DNA of 9,443 bases. It comes from Flavobacteriaceae bacterium (GTDB taxonomy: Bacteria > Bacteroidota > Bacteroidia > Flavobacteriales > Flavobacteriaceae). Below the pieces are notes generated by a model. The model did not search any database. It saw only the letters and a list, made by a program, of their open reading frames with translations, and was not told the origin of the DNA. The stretch spans positions 1-9,443 of the forward strand of contig WGDF01000338.1 in assembly GCA_015493405.1 (NCBI GenBank). The letters run 5' to 3'. Below, one piece after another: positions 1 to 5,914 of this stretch; the first letter of the stretch is position 1, and every line of letters begins with the position of its first letter. The position numbers were made by a program, and so were the translations under genes.

Positions 1-1263
1 AAGAATTTGCCATCTCAAAAATTATTGTGGTCTCCGCGTTTTTCATTTAATTGGGATGTGAGTAAAGACAAATCAGCTGTTATTCGCGGTGGAACCGGTA
101 TTTTTACCGGTCGTTTGCCTTTTGTTTGGATAGGCAATCATGTGGCTAATCTTGGTCGTTGGTATATGACGCCTGTTGCCCCTGATTTCAAATTTCCGCA
201 AGTTTGGCGTACCAGTATCGGGGTAGATAACAAGTTTAAAAATGGCTGGACCACCAGTGTTGATCTAGCCTATACCAAAGATGTTAATGCTATGATGGTT
301 AGAGATTATGGTTTAAAACCACCCACAAGCACTTTAAACAGTTCAGTTGACCCGCGTGAAGTTTATACTTATAATGATTATGTTACGATGCAAGATGGCG
401 GTTTTGCCGGTATTCCTGCGCATTTATATACATTTACCAATACTACTTTAGGCGAATCTTTCAATTTTACCGCTAAAGTCAATAAGAATTTCGGTAAAGG
501 TCTGCGAACCAGTTTGGCTTATAACTTTAATTTAGCCAATGACGCCAATTCTATTGAAGCTGAAATTACAGGAGATGCCTTTATGAGAAATCCGGCTTTA
601 GGTAATGTCAATAAAGCTCGTTTGGCTCCGTCACTTTATGGAGACAAACATCGTTTTATCGGTTTTACCAGCAAACAATGGAAATATGGGGCACATAAAG
701 AATGGCAAACAACTTTGGCAGCAGTTTACGAATGGGCTAAAGGTGGTCGTTTTTCTTATACATATGCCGGTGACATCAATGGAGACGGTTCTTCATTAAA
801 CGATTTGATTTACATCCCGACACAAAATGAGTTAAATCAAATGTATTTTACGGGCACTGCTGCAGAGCAACAAACGCAAAGAGATGCATTTAACCATTAC
901 ATCGTTCAAGATGAGTATTTGAGCACCCACCGCGGTCAATATATGGAACGATATGCTATTTTGAGTCCTTGGCGCAGTAAAATAGATTTGAAATTGACCC
1001 AAGCTTATCTGCTGAAAGGCGCTCAAAAAATACAGTTTAATTTGAATATTTTAAATCTCGGAAATCTGTTAAACAGCGATTGGGGTGTGGTTAAATTGCC
1101 TACCAATAAACAACCCATTGGGGTTCATTTTGCCGATGTTGATAACGATGGTAATCCTGATCCGGTCTATACGTTTGATCCCAATTTAGAGCATACATTC
1201 TATAACGATTATAGTTTACGATCTCGTTGGCAAGTGCAAGCCGGTTTGAGATATATCTTTTAA
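1..1263 (+). CDS. Oar-like TonB-dependent outer-membrane receptor, 3' part only
   Basis: This is the C-terminal 420 residues of an outer-membrane beta-barrel; the reading frame is open at the left edge, so signal peptide, any carboxypeptidase-like domain and plug lie outside the window. The sequence shows alternating aromatic and polar strands, the block RGGTGIFTGRLPFVWI near the start, a YAGDING-DGSS-NDLIYIP block (bases about 757-816), and a last strand GLRYIF ending in phenylalanine, the usual BamA-recognised barrel end. These blocks are typical of the large Bacteroidetes receptors related to the Myxococcus Oar protein, which are TonB-powered importers or adhesion-related proteins; the substrate cannot be told. 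Two acidic loops, DINGDG (from 772) and DVDNDGNPD (1135-1161), resemble calcium-binding turns. The codon at 7-9 (TTG) is not the true start. The gene is closed by the terminator at 1293-1328, so it is the end of its transcript. The family call is firm; the Oar-like subtype is likely. Confidence 0.88.
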   Translation, partial: KNLPSQKLLWSPRFSFNWDVSKDKSAVIRGGTGIFTGRLPFVWIGNHVANLGRWYMTPVAPDFKFPQVWRTSIGVDNKFKNGWTTSVDLAYTKDVNAMMVRDYGLKPPTSTLNSSVDPREVYTYNDYVTMQDGGFAGIPAHLYTFTNTTLGESFNFTAKVNKNFGKGLRTSLAYNFNLANDANSIEAEITGDAFMRNPALGNVNKARLAPSLYGDKHRFIGFTSKQWKYGAHKEWQTTLAAVYEWAKGGRFSYTYAGDINGDGSSLNDLIYIPTQNELNQMYFTGTAAEQQTQRDAFNHYIVQDEYLSTHRGQYMERYAILSPWRSKIDLKLTQAYLLKGAQKIQFNLNILNLGNLLNSDWGVVKLPTNKQPIGVHFADVDNDGNPDPVYTFDPNLEHTFYNDYSLRSRWQVQAGLRYIF

Positions 1264-1292
1264 TTTGAGATATTTTCACATTTCTATTTTAT

Positions 1293-1328
1293 ATAACGGG
1301 TGTAATTTATTATGCCCGTTATTTTTTT
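1293..1328 (+). terminator. Intrinsic terminator of the TonB-dependent receptor gene
   Basis: A perfect 8-bp stem, ATAACGGG (1293-1300) with CCCGTTAT (1315-1322), encloses a 14-base loop and runs directly into seven T residues (1322-1328). It begins 29 bases after the receptor stop codon and separates the receptor from the tRNA transcription unit. Confidence 0.85.
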
Positions 1329-1394
1329 AATTCTTTCATTATCAAACACTTTAAAATGATAAGAGGACAGCTTTCTGAATTTTTATAATTTTTT

Positions 1395-1425
1395 TTTGCT
1401 AACTCGAAAAAAAGCTATAAATTTG
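1395..1425 (+). promoter_or_regulatory. Bacteroidetes-type promoter for tRNA-Gln
   Basis: The -7 box TAAATTTG (1418-1425) matches the Bacteroidetes consensus TAnnTTTG exactly, and TTTG at 1395-1398 sits 19 bases upstream, as expected for the -33 box. Transcription should start near 1431-1434, leaving a short leader before the mature tRNA 5' end at 1446. Confidence 0.75.
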
Positions 1426-1445
1426 CACCACTTTTAAAGAAGTAA

Positions 1446-1518
1446 TGGCCTATGGTGTAACTGGCAACACGTCTGATTTTGGTTCAGAAGAGTCCAGGTT
1501 CGAGCCCTGGTAGGCCAG
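1446..1518 (+). tRNA. tRNA-Gln, anticodon TTG
   Basis: A full cloverleaf can be drawn. The acceptor stem is TGGCCTA (1446-1452) with TAGGCCA (1511-1517). The D stem is GTG/CAC (1455-1457, 1468-1470). The anticodon stem is TCTGA/TCAGA (1472-1476, 1484-1488) around loop TTTTGGT, which gives anticodon TTG (1479-1481) for glutamine codons CAA and, by wobble, CAG. The variable loop has five bases. The T stem is CCAGG/CCTGG (1494-1498, 1506-1510) around TTCGAGC. The discriminator is G1518, as in other bacterial tRNA-Gln. The genomic bases after it are CAT, so CCA is not encoded and must be added enzymatically. Its last 16 bases, from 1503, recur twice downstream in a tandem array. Confidence 0.97.
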
Positions 1519-1530
1519 CATTTCAAGATT

Positions 1531-1565
1531 AATCCCAAATCGTTTTTTCGGTCTGGGATTTTTTT
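1531..1565 (+). terminator. Intrinsic terminator 1, after tRNA-Gln
   Basis: Stem AATCCCA (1531-1537) with TGGGATT (1554-1560), inner pairing of AATCG with CGGTC around a T6 loop, then seven T residues (1559-1565). It begins 12 bases after the tRNA 3' end, which fits termination of a single-gene tRNA transcript. Confidence 0.85.
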
Positions 1566-1591
1566 AATTGTCACCAAAGGCGAGAAGTTTA

Positions 1592-1609
1592 TCCCGTAAA
1601 CCTACGGGA
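1592..1609. repeat. Spacer hairpin, array copy 1
   Basis: TCCCGTA, loop AACC, TACGGGA form a perfect 7-bp stem with a 4-base loop. The overlapping segment GTTTA-TCCCG-TAAAC (1587-1601) could form a competing 5-bp stem. No T-run follows, so it is not a terminator. It looks like a small REP-type palindrome. Confidence 0.75.
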
Positions 1610-1637
1610 AGCCCTGGTAGGCCAGCATTTCAAGATT

Positions 1638-1671
1638 AATCCCAAATCGTTTTTTCGATCTGGGATTTTTT
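1638..1671 (+). terminator. Intrinsic terminator 2, array copy 2
   Basis: Same design as terminator 1: AATCCCA (1638-1644) with TGGGATT (1661-1667), inner stem AATCG/CGATC around a T6 loop, six T residues at 1666-1671. Here the inner stem has a T-A pair where copy 1 has a T-G wobble. Confidence 0.8.
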
Positions 1672-1697
1672 AATTGTCACCAAAGGCGAGAAGTTTA

Positions 1698-1715
1698 TCC
1701 CGTAAACCTACGGGA
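1698..1715. repeat. Spacer hairpin, array copy 2
   Basis: Identical to the hairpin at 1592-1609: a 7-bp stem TCCCGTA/TACGGGA with loop AACC, placed directly before the third tRNA-tail copy. Confidence 0.75.
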
Positions 1716-1743
1716 AGCCTTGGTAGGCCAGCATTTCAAGATT

Positions 1744-1777
1744 AATCCCAGATCGTTTTTCGGTCCGGGATTTTTTT
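1744..1777 (+). terminator. Intrinsic terminator 3, array copy 3
   Basis: AATCCC (1744-1749) with GGGATT (1767-1772), one A/C mismatch, then inner stem GATCG/CGGTC around a T5 loop, and seven T residues (1771-1777). The inner stem has a G-C pair where copies 1 and 2 have an A/C mismatch, so the hairpin stays stable despite sequence drift. Confidence 0.8.
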
Positions 1778-1790
1778 ATCAGTTATATTT

Positions 1791-1804
1791 TTGTAATTTT
1801 ACAA
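1791..1804. promoter_or_regulatory. Palindrome upstream of the AIM24-family gene, possible operator
   Basis: TTGTAA-TT-TTACAA is a perfect 14-bp palindrome about 120 bases upstream of the AIM24-family start. A weak promoter-like pair overlaps and follows it: TTTG at 1790-1793, and ATATTTTG ending at 1834. The size and symmetry fit a dimeric repressor site, but AT-rich DNA gives such palindromes by chance, and no regulator gene is nearby. Confidence 0.3.
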
Positions 1805-1851
1805 GGATAATCCGGTTTTAAGAATAATATTTTGGCATAAAAGAATGCGCG

Positions 1852-1897
1852 CTTGATATGTCAATAAATACTTGATATGACACTAGATGGCACTAGA
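1852..1897. repeat. Two short direct-repeat pairs upstream of the AIM24-family gene
   Basis: CTTGATATG occurs at 1852-1860 and 1871-1879 (period 19), followed at once by CACTAGA at 1881-1887 and 1891-1897 (period 10). Periods near one and two helix turns would put protein contacts on one face of the DNA. Function is unknown; they may also be slippage products. Confidence 0.45.
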
Positions 1898-1922
1898 AAT
1901 ATAAACCAATTAAAATTAAATT

Positions 1923-2717
1923 ATGAAAGCACATGAAATAGATTATAAAATATTTGGTGATGATATGCAAGTTGTCGCTATTGAACTCGATCCGGGTGAA
2001 ACGGTTATTGCAGAGGCCGGCGCTATGAACTGGATGGATCCCGATATTGCATTTGAATCTAAAATGGGAGATGGCTCTAAGCCTGAAAAAGGCTTATTCG
2101 GTAAACTGTTAGATGCAGGAAAAAGAGTTTTGACAGGTGAATCTATTTTTATAACGCATTTTACCAATGTAGGACAAGGTAAAAAAGAAGTCAGTTTTGC
2201 AGCACCTTATCCAGGCAAGATTATTCCGGTTGATTTAGATACTTATGGGGGGACATTAATTTGTCAAAAAGATGCTTTTTTATGTGCAGCCAAAGGAACA
2301 GAATTATCTATTGCTTTTGCTAAAAAATTAGGAACCGGATTTTTTGGTGGTGAAGGATTTATTTTACAAAAATTGGTTGGGGACGGTTTGATTTTTATGC
2401 ATGCAGGCGGTACGGTTATTAAGAAACAATTGCAAAATCAGACCATTTATGTCGATACAGGTTGTATTGTTGGGTTTACCAAAGATATTTCCTATGAAAT
2501 AGAACGTGTTAAAAGTCTGAAATCAATGTTTTTCGGCGGTGAAGGCTTGTATTTGGCCAAATTATCCGGCACCGGAACTGTTTATTTACAAAGTTTGCCG
2601 TTTTCTCGCTTGGCCGATCGTATTTTGATGAATGCACCTAGAGCTGGCGGTAGTGCTAAAGGAGAAGGTTCTGTTTTAGGTGGATTGGGTCGTTTACTGG
2701 ATGGTGATAATTTTTAA
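1923..2717 (+). CDS. AIM24 / TIGR00266 family protein
   Basis: A 264-residue protein with no signal peptide or membrane segment. It matches the AIM24 family (TIGR00266), built from repeated beta-strand and glycine turns. Visible blocks are [11 protein letters not shown] (72-82), [12 protein letters not shown] (140-151), a second related block [16 protein letters not shown] (203-218) and [15 protein letters not shown] (220-234). The repeated FFGGEG element reflects the internal duplication of the fold. The C-terminus (about 241-260) is glycine-rich. The length is normal for bacterial members. The biochemical role of the bacterial family is not established; the yeast namesake is a mitochondrial inner-membrane protein affecting cristae organisation. 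The ATG at 1923 is preceded only by A/T-rich sequence, as is usual in Bacteroidetes. The gene stands alone: terminators lie upstream and a convergent gene downstream. Family call is firm, function open. Confidence 0.9.
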   Translation: MKAHEIDYKIFGDDMQVVAIELDPGETVIAEAGAMNWMDPDIAFESKMGDGSKPEKGLFGKLLDAGKRVLTGESIFITHFTNVGQGKKEVSFAAPYPGKIIPVDLDTYGGTLICQKDAFLCAAKGTELSIAFAKKLGTGFFGGEGFILQKLVGDGLIFMHAGGTVIKKQLQNQTIYVDTGCIVGFTKDISYEIERVKSLKSMFFGGEGLYLAKLSGTGTVYLQSLPFSRLADRILMNAPRAGGSAKGEGSVLGGLGRLLDGDNF

Positions 2718-2725
2718 AAGTATTT

Positions 2726-2810
2726 ATTAATGAGTGCACTCTAAAAAACAAATAAAACCAAAATAACTCTTTTTATGAAATACGCCTGTCTTTAGACGGC
2801 ACTCATTAAT
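2726..2810. repeat. 12-bp terminal inverted repeat between convergent genes
   Basis: ATTAATGAGTGC (2726-2737) is the exact reverse complement of GCACTCATTAAT (2799-2810), with 61 bases between. The left arm extends into the 10-bp palindrome GAGTGCACTC (2732-2741). The right arm overlaps a small hairpin, GCC-T-GTC / GAC-GGC (2784-2800). It fills most of the gap between two convergent genes. No T-run follows either arm, so it is not a classical terminator. It could be an unusual bidirectional transcript end or the remains of a miniature inverted-repeat element; no flanking target duplication is visible. Confidence 0.7.
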
Positions 2811-2842
2811 CGTTTCTGACAAGAGAATAAAAAGTAAGGGTT

Positions 2843-3226
2843 TTATGGCTTGTGATAAAATTTAATCAGTGTGCCACCTGTAGTTGGATTATGACTCAAA
2901 AATAGAGAATCGTTTTTTATTTCAACAGCATATTGCGTTCCCTTAATACTAACTACGGTGGGTGCACCCACATAATCATAAGTTCCCGATTTTTGAATGG
3001 GTAGTTGAGAGTTGGGCGGCAAGGTTGTGTTTAAGTTCACTATTACTTCATCATATTTATTGAATGTCCAAATGATTTGATCATTTTGGTAAGTTTCTAT
3101 ATCTGAGCCTTTGGAAAAATGGATTAAAGACCAAGCGCCTAAATAAGGTTTTAATTCTGTCGTATCTTTCTTTTTGCATGCATTAACCAAAAACAATATT
3201 AAAATCGGAATAAGTATTTTTTTCAT
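2843..3226 (-). CDS. Small lipocalin-like lipoprotein
   Basis: A 127-residue protein starting with a lipoprotein signal: MKK, a hydrophobic stretch (4-14), and the lipobox VNAC with lipidated Cys17. Residues after the cysteine are KKKD, which is not a strong match to the acidic surface-export signal known in Bacteroidetes, so a periplasm-facing location is as likely as the cell surface. The mature part carries a G-A-W motif (30-32) followed by alternating beta-strands (IIWTFNKYDEVIVNL, then GTYDYVG, then LIKFYH near the end). This resembles the lipocalin-like lipoprotein domains common in this phylum, which have the Gly-x-Trp start of the first strand; the ligand is unknown. The ATG at 3226 gives the only complete signal peptide. 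It is transcribed away from the transketolase operon and converges on the AIM24-family gene. Lipoprotein nature is firm; the lipocalin-like fold is likely. Confidence 0.8.
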   Translation of the reverse strand: MKKILIPILILFLVNACKKKDTTELKPYLGAWSLIHFSKGSDIETYQNDQIIWTFNKYDEVIVNLNTTLPPNSQLPIQKSGTYDYVGAPTVVSIKGTQYAVEIKNDSLFLSHNPTTGGTLIKFYHKP

Positions 3227-3258
3227 CGCTGTAAGTAGATTTGTAAAAATTGATTTGA

Positions 3259-3266
3259 CAAATATA
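3259..3266 (-). promoter_or_regulatory. -7 box for the lipoprotein gene
   Basis: Read on the minus strand, TATATTTG matches TAnnTTTG, 33 bases upstream of the lipoprotein ATG. A good -33 box at the usual distance is not seen; only a T-rich stretch is there. Confidence 0.5.
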
Positions 3267-3303
3267 TGAATTTAATCAAATAAAACAGTTAATAAAATAT
3301 AAA

Positions 3304-3327
3304 AAATATTGTTTTTTGTCAATATTT
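3304..3327. repeat. Inverted repeat in the divergent promoter region
   Basis: AAATATTG (3304-3311) and CAATATTT (3320-3327) are exact reverse complements around an 8-base T-rich loop. It lies midway between the two divergent start codons (3226 and 3427), where a shared regulator could bind. The region is very AT-rich, so chance is a fair alternative. The rest of 3227-3426 shows only the two promoters and a short AAGATCTT palindrome (3339-3346). Confidence 0.35.
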
Positions 3328-3375
3328 AAATTGTTATCAAGATCTTTTAAAATATGATGAAAAAGACTGATCTTA

Positions 3376-3406
3376 TTTCAAAATGAAAAAATTTAGATTA
3401 CTTTTG
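3376..3406 (+). promoter_or_regulatory. Promoter of the transketolase operon
   Basis: TACTTTTG (3399-3406) matches the -7 consensus TAnnTTTG, and TTTC (3376-3379) sits 19 bases upstream as a near-match to the TTTG -33 box. The predicted transcript starts about 3412-3415, giving a leader of little more than ten bases before the ATG at 3427. Confidence 0.65.
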
Positions 3407-3426
3407 TAGCATAAAATATAAATATT

Positions 3427-4272
3427 ATGAGTGATAAAAATATAGAGAAATATCCATCTCAAATCAGAAGGGACATCGTAAGAATGGTTCATGATGTGCA
3501 ATCCGGACATCCGGGAGGCTCATTGGGAACTGTTGAATTTTTTACAGCTTTGTTTTTTGATATTTTGGATATAAATCCGAAGAAATTTTCAATAAAAAGT
3601 ACCGGAGAAGACACTTTTATTTTATCAAACGGGCATATTACACCGGTTTATTACAGCACTTTAGCCCGCCGTGGCTATTTTGATGTGAAAGAATTGGCTA
3701 CTTTTCGCCGTTTAGGAAGTCGGTTACAAGGTCACCCTTCCGTACATGACGGTTTGCCCGGTATCCGGATTGCAAGCGGATCATTAGGCCAAGGTTTGTC
3801 TGTAGCACTGGGTGTGGCACAAGGTAAAAAATTAAACCATGACAAACATTTGGTTTATACCTTACATGGCGACGGCGAATTACAAGAAGGGCAAATCTGG
3901 GAAGCTGTTTTATACGCTGGCGCTAAAGGTATAGATAATTTGATTGCGACGGTTGATTATAACAATGCTCAAATTGACGGAACGGTGGATCAAGTTTTGA
4001 GTTTGGGTGATTTGAAAGCCAAATTTGAAGCTTTTAATTGGACTGTCGTCGATTTAAAAAAAGGCAATGATTTAGCAGCTGTTTTATCAGGCTTAAAACA
4101 AGCCCAAGCCTTAACAGGAAAAGGAAAGCCGGTAGCTGTTTTGTTGCATACCAAAATGGGGTATGGTGTTGATTTTATGCAAGGTGATTACCATTGGCAT
4201 GGCAAAGCTTTAAATGATGCGCAACTGGCTAAAGCCTTGGCACAATTACCTGAAACTTTAGGTGATTATTAA
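3427..4272 (+). CDS. Transketolase, N-terminal (thiamine diphosphate-binding) subunit
   Basis: A 281-residue protein corresponding to the first third or so of a full-length transketolase. Transketolase moves two-carbon units between sugar phosphates in the non-oxidative pentose phosphate pathway, in the cytoplasm. Visible motifs are SGHPGGSLG (26-34), FILSNGH (64-70), and the thiamine diphosphate and metal site GDG (148-150) ending in NN (179-180), with the ELQEGQIWEA stretch between. Near the C-terminus is MGYGVDFMQGDYHWHGK (244-260). The protein ends cleanly just after this domain with a proper stop, and the partner domain starts 31 bases later. This is therefore a genuine split enzyme and not a frameshift. 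DXS is ruled out because it is a single polypeptide with different motifs. It heads the operon behind the promoter at 3376-3406. Confidence 0.95.
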   Translation: MSDKNIEKYPSQIRRDIVRMVHDVQSGHPGGSLGTVEFFTALFFDILDINPKKFSIKSTGEDTFILSNGHITPVYYSTLARRGYFDVKELATFRRLGSRLQGHPSVHDGLPGIRIASGSLGQGLSVALGVAQGKKLNHDKHLVYTLHGDGELQEGQIWEAVLYAGAKGIDNLIATVDYNNAQIDGTVDQVLSLGDLKAKFEAFNWTVVDLKKGNDLAAVLSGLKQAQALTGKGKPVAVLLHTKMGYGVDFMQGDYHWHGKALNDAQLAKALAQLPETLGDY

Positions 4273-4303
4273 TTGTAAACCGGATGAATAAAAAATAAAA
4301 AAG

Positions 4304-5257
4304 ATGAAAAAATATACATATAAAGATAAAAAAGATACCCGTTCCGGATTTGGCGATGCTATTACATTATTGGGCAATTCCAATGAAAAAGTTGTGGCTT
4401 TAACGGCTGATGTAACCGGATCGGTTAAAATGGGTACTTTTGCCCAACAACATCCCCAACGTTTTTTTAACGTTGGTATTCAAGAAGCCAATATGATTGG
4501 TATGGCAGCAGGTTTGACCTTGGAAGATAAAATTCCTTTTGCAGCCACTTTTGCCGAATTTATTTCAGGTCGTGTTTATGATCAGGTCAGACAAGCCGTG
4601 GCTTATAGTGAAAAAAATGTCAAAATATGTGCTTCGCATGCCGGTTTGACTGTAGGCGAAGATGGGGCAACACATCAGGCTTTAGAAGATTTGGGCATGA
4701 TGAAAATGTTACCCGGAATGGTGGTGATTAATCCTTGCGATTATAACCAAACCAAAGCTGCAACTTTAGCTATTGCGGCTTATAAAGGCCCTGTTTATCT
4801 GCGTTTTGGTCGCCCTAAAGTGCCTAATTTCACACCGGAGAATCAGAACTTTGAAATCGGAAAGGCTGTGGTGTTAAATGAAGGAAATGATGTGAGTATT
4901 TTTGCAACCGGACACTTGGTTTGGCCGGCAATTGAGGCTGCCGAGAAATTGGAAGCTGAAGGGATTAGCGTCGATTTAATCAACATACATACCATTAAAC
5001 CTCTAGATGAAAAAGCGGTTTTGGCTTCCGCTCAAAAAACAGGTGCTGTCGTAACTTGTGAAGAGCATAACCGCGTAGGAGGCTTAGGAGAAAGCATTGC
5101 CGGTTTTTTGGCTACCACGCAGCCCACACCACAAACATTTGTAGCTGTAAATGATCGTTTTGGCGAGTCGGGAACCGGTGAGGAGCTCATGCATAAATAT
5201 GGTTTGGATGCCGAAGGTGTTTATAAAGCTGCAAAAAAAGTATTGACCCAAAAATAA
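4304..5257 (+). CDS. Transketolase, C-terminal (pyrimidine-binding) subunit
   Basis: A 317-residue partner of the preceding subunit, carrying the pyrimidine-binding domain and the C-terminal domain of transketolase. GIQEANMIGMAAGL (58-71) holds the glutamate (Glu61) that activates the thiamine cofactor. ATFAEFISGRVYDQVRQAVA (81-100) and SHAGLTVGEDGATHQALEDL (111-130) are typical transketolase blocks, with the active-site histidines of the family expected in the second. Residues from about 185 onward form the C-terminal domain, including LINIHTIKPLD (225-235) and EEHNRVGGLGESIA (253-266). The two subunits together should make one active site at their interface, so both are needed for activity. 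The start ATG at 4304 follows an A-rich stretch. Only five bases separate its stop from the MarC-family start, indicating co-transcription. Confidence 0.95.
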   Translation: MKKYTYKDKKDTRSGFGDAITLLGNSNEKVVALTADVTGSVKMGTFAQQHPQRFFNVGIQEANMIGMAAGLTLEDKIPFAATFAEFISGRVYDQVRQAVAYSEKNVKICASHAGLTVGEDGATHQALEDLGMMKMLPGMVVINPCDYNQTKAATLAIAAYKGPVYLRFGRPKVPNFTPENQNFEIGKAVVLNEGNDVSIFATGHLVWPAIEAAEKLEAEGISVDLINIHTIKPLDEKAVLASAQKTGAVVTCEEHNRVGGLGESIAGFLATTQPTPQTFVAVNDRFGESGTGEELMHKYGLDAEGVYKAAKKVLTQK

Positions 5258-5262
5258 AGTTT

Positions 5263-5907
5263 ATGAATGAATTATGGGCTTTTGGGCTTTTGGCTTTTAC
5301 GTCATTTTTTACATTGATCAATCCATTGGGAACGATGCCCATTTTTATGACGATGACCAAAGATTTGGATCAAAAGCACCGTGTTCATACAGCTAAAAAA
5401 GCTTCTATTATTGCTTTTTTAACCATTTTATTTTTTGCATTTTCAGGGCAATTGCTCTTTAATTTTTTTGGTATTTCTGTCAATAGTTTTAGAATAGTTG
5501 GCGGCGTAATTTTCTTTTTAATGGGTATGGATATGTTGCAGGCACGTTTGGGAAAAGTTAAAATTCAAGACTCGGAAATTCATACTTATGTCAATGATAT
5601 CTCGGTAACGCCTTTGGCCATTCCTATGATTTGCGGCCCCGGAGCCATTACCAATGCTATTGTTATGATGGATGATGCCGGTTCTATTGAAAAAAAAATA
5701 ATTCTGATTGCTGCAATTACTTTGGTCTTGATATTAACCTATTTTATTTTATATAGTTCTTCAAAAGTGATTAAGGCTTTGGGAGATACCGGTAATAAAG
5801 TGATGATGCGTTTGATGGGTTTAATCGTGATGGTCATTGCAGTCGAATTCTTTTTCAGTGGCTTAAAACCTATTTTGATCGATATACTCAAGCAAGCACT
5901 TCATTAA
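5263..5907 (+). CDS. MarC-family integral membrane protein
   Basis: A 214-residue polytopic inner-membrane protein with about six hydrophobic segments (roughly 5-28, 47-67, 74-93, 116-138, 145-166, 183-204). It has the hallmarks of the MarC/UPF0056 family: NPLGTMPIF near the start (20-28) and TPLAIPMICGPGAI (116-129), plus the final segment MRLMGLIVMVIAVEFFFSGL (182-201). The length is normal. The family is named for the E. coli mar locus, but a role in multidrug resistance has not held up and its substrate is unknown. It begins five bases after the transketolase C-subunit and ends seven bases before the DUF721 gene, so it is an operon member; no functional tie to transketolase is evident. 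Confidence 0.93.
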   Translation: MNELWAFGLLAFTSFFTLINPLGTMPIFMTMTKDLDQKHRVHTAKKASIIAFLTILFFAFSGQLLFNFFGISVNSFRIVGGVIFFLMGMDMLQARLGKVKIQDSEIHTYVNDISVTPLAIPMICGPGAITNAIVMMDDAGSIEKKIILIAAITLVLILTYFILYSSSKVIKALGDTGNKVMMRLMGLIVMVIAVEFFFSGLKPILIDILKQALH

Positions 5908-5914
5908 GTTTAGG

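Larger units (their letters stand above)
1503..1778 (+). repeat. Tandem array of tRNA-Gln 3' tail, terminator and hairpin spacer
   Basis: Three copies start at 1503, 1610 and 1716 (period 107 then 106 bp). Each begins with the 18 bases AGCCCTGGTAGGCCAGCA, which in copy 1 are the real 3' end of tRNA-Gln plus two bases. Each continues with a short linker and an intrinsic terminator. Copies 1 and 2 also carry a 40-odd-base spacer with a 7-bp hairpin; copy 3 ends after its terminator. Copies 1 and 2 differ only by one G/A change and one T in the T-run. Copy 3 is more diverged (C to T in the tRNA tail, changes in the terminator stem). Copies 2 and 3 have no 5' tRNA half, so they cannot make a tRNA. 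No integrase gene or element long enough to be an integrated island is present. Confidence 0.93.

Noticed and set aside
605..1026. Short open frames inside the receptor gene (plus 605-799, minus 832-1026)
   Set aside because: They overlap a clearly coding frame, have no family resemblance and no start context of their own.
1503..1778. Possible CRISPR array because of regular direct repeats
   Set aside because: Only three units of 106-107 bp, the whole unit is repeated without variable spacers, and the repeat contains a tRNA tail and terminators; no cas gene is present.
1503..1778. Possible integrated island bounded by tRNA-tail attachment sites
   Set aside because: The distance between tail copies is about 106 bp, too short for any element, and no integrase lies in the window. 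Only a scar or local duplication remains possible.
1943..2167. Minus-strand open frame of 74 codons inside the AIM24-family gene
   Set aside because: Antisense shadow of a well-conserved gene; its serine/proline-rich translation looks like reverse-frame noise.
2811..2842. Terminator for the minus-strand lipoprotein gene just after its stop
   Set aside because: No stem with a T-run is present here on either strand; only the inverted repeat at 2726-2810 remains as a candidate.
3227..3426. Riboswitch or leader RNA before the transketolase operon
   Set aside because: The promoter at 3376-3406 leaves a leader of only about a dozen bases, too short for a structured regulatory RNA.
3427..5257. Transketolase broken by a frameshift, or a DXS enzyme
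   Set aside because: Both halves end and start cleanly at the known domain boundary with a 31-bp gap, as in known split transketolases. The HWHG region and motif set fit transketolase and not the single-chain DXS.
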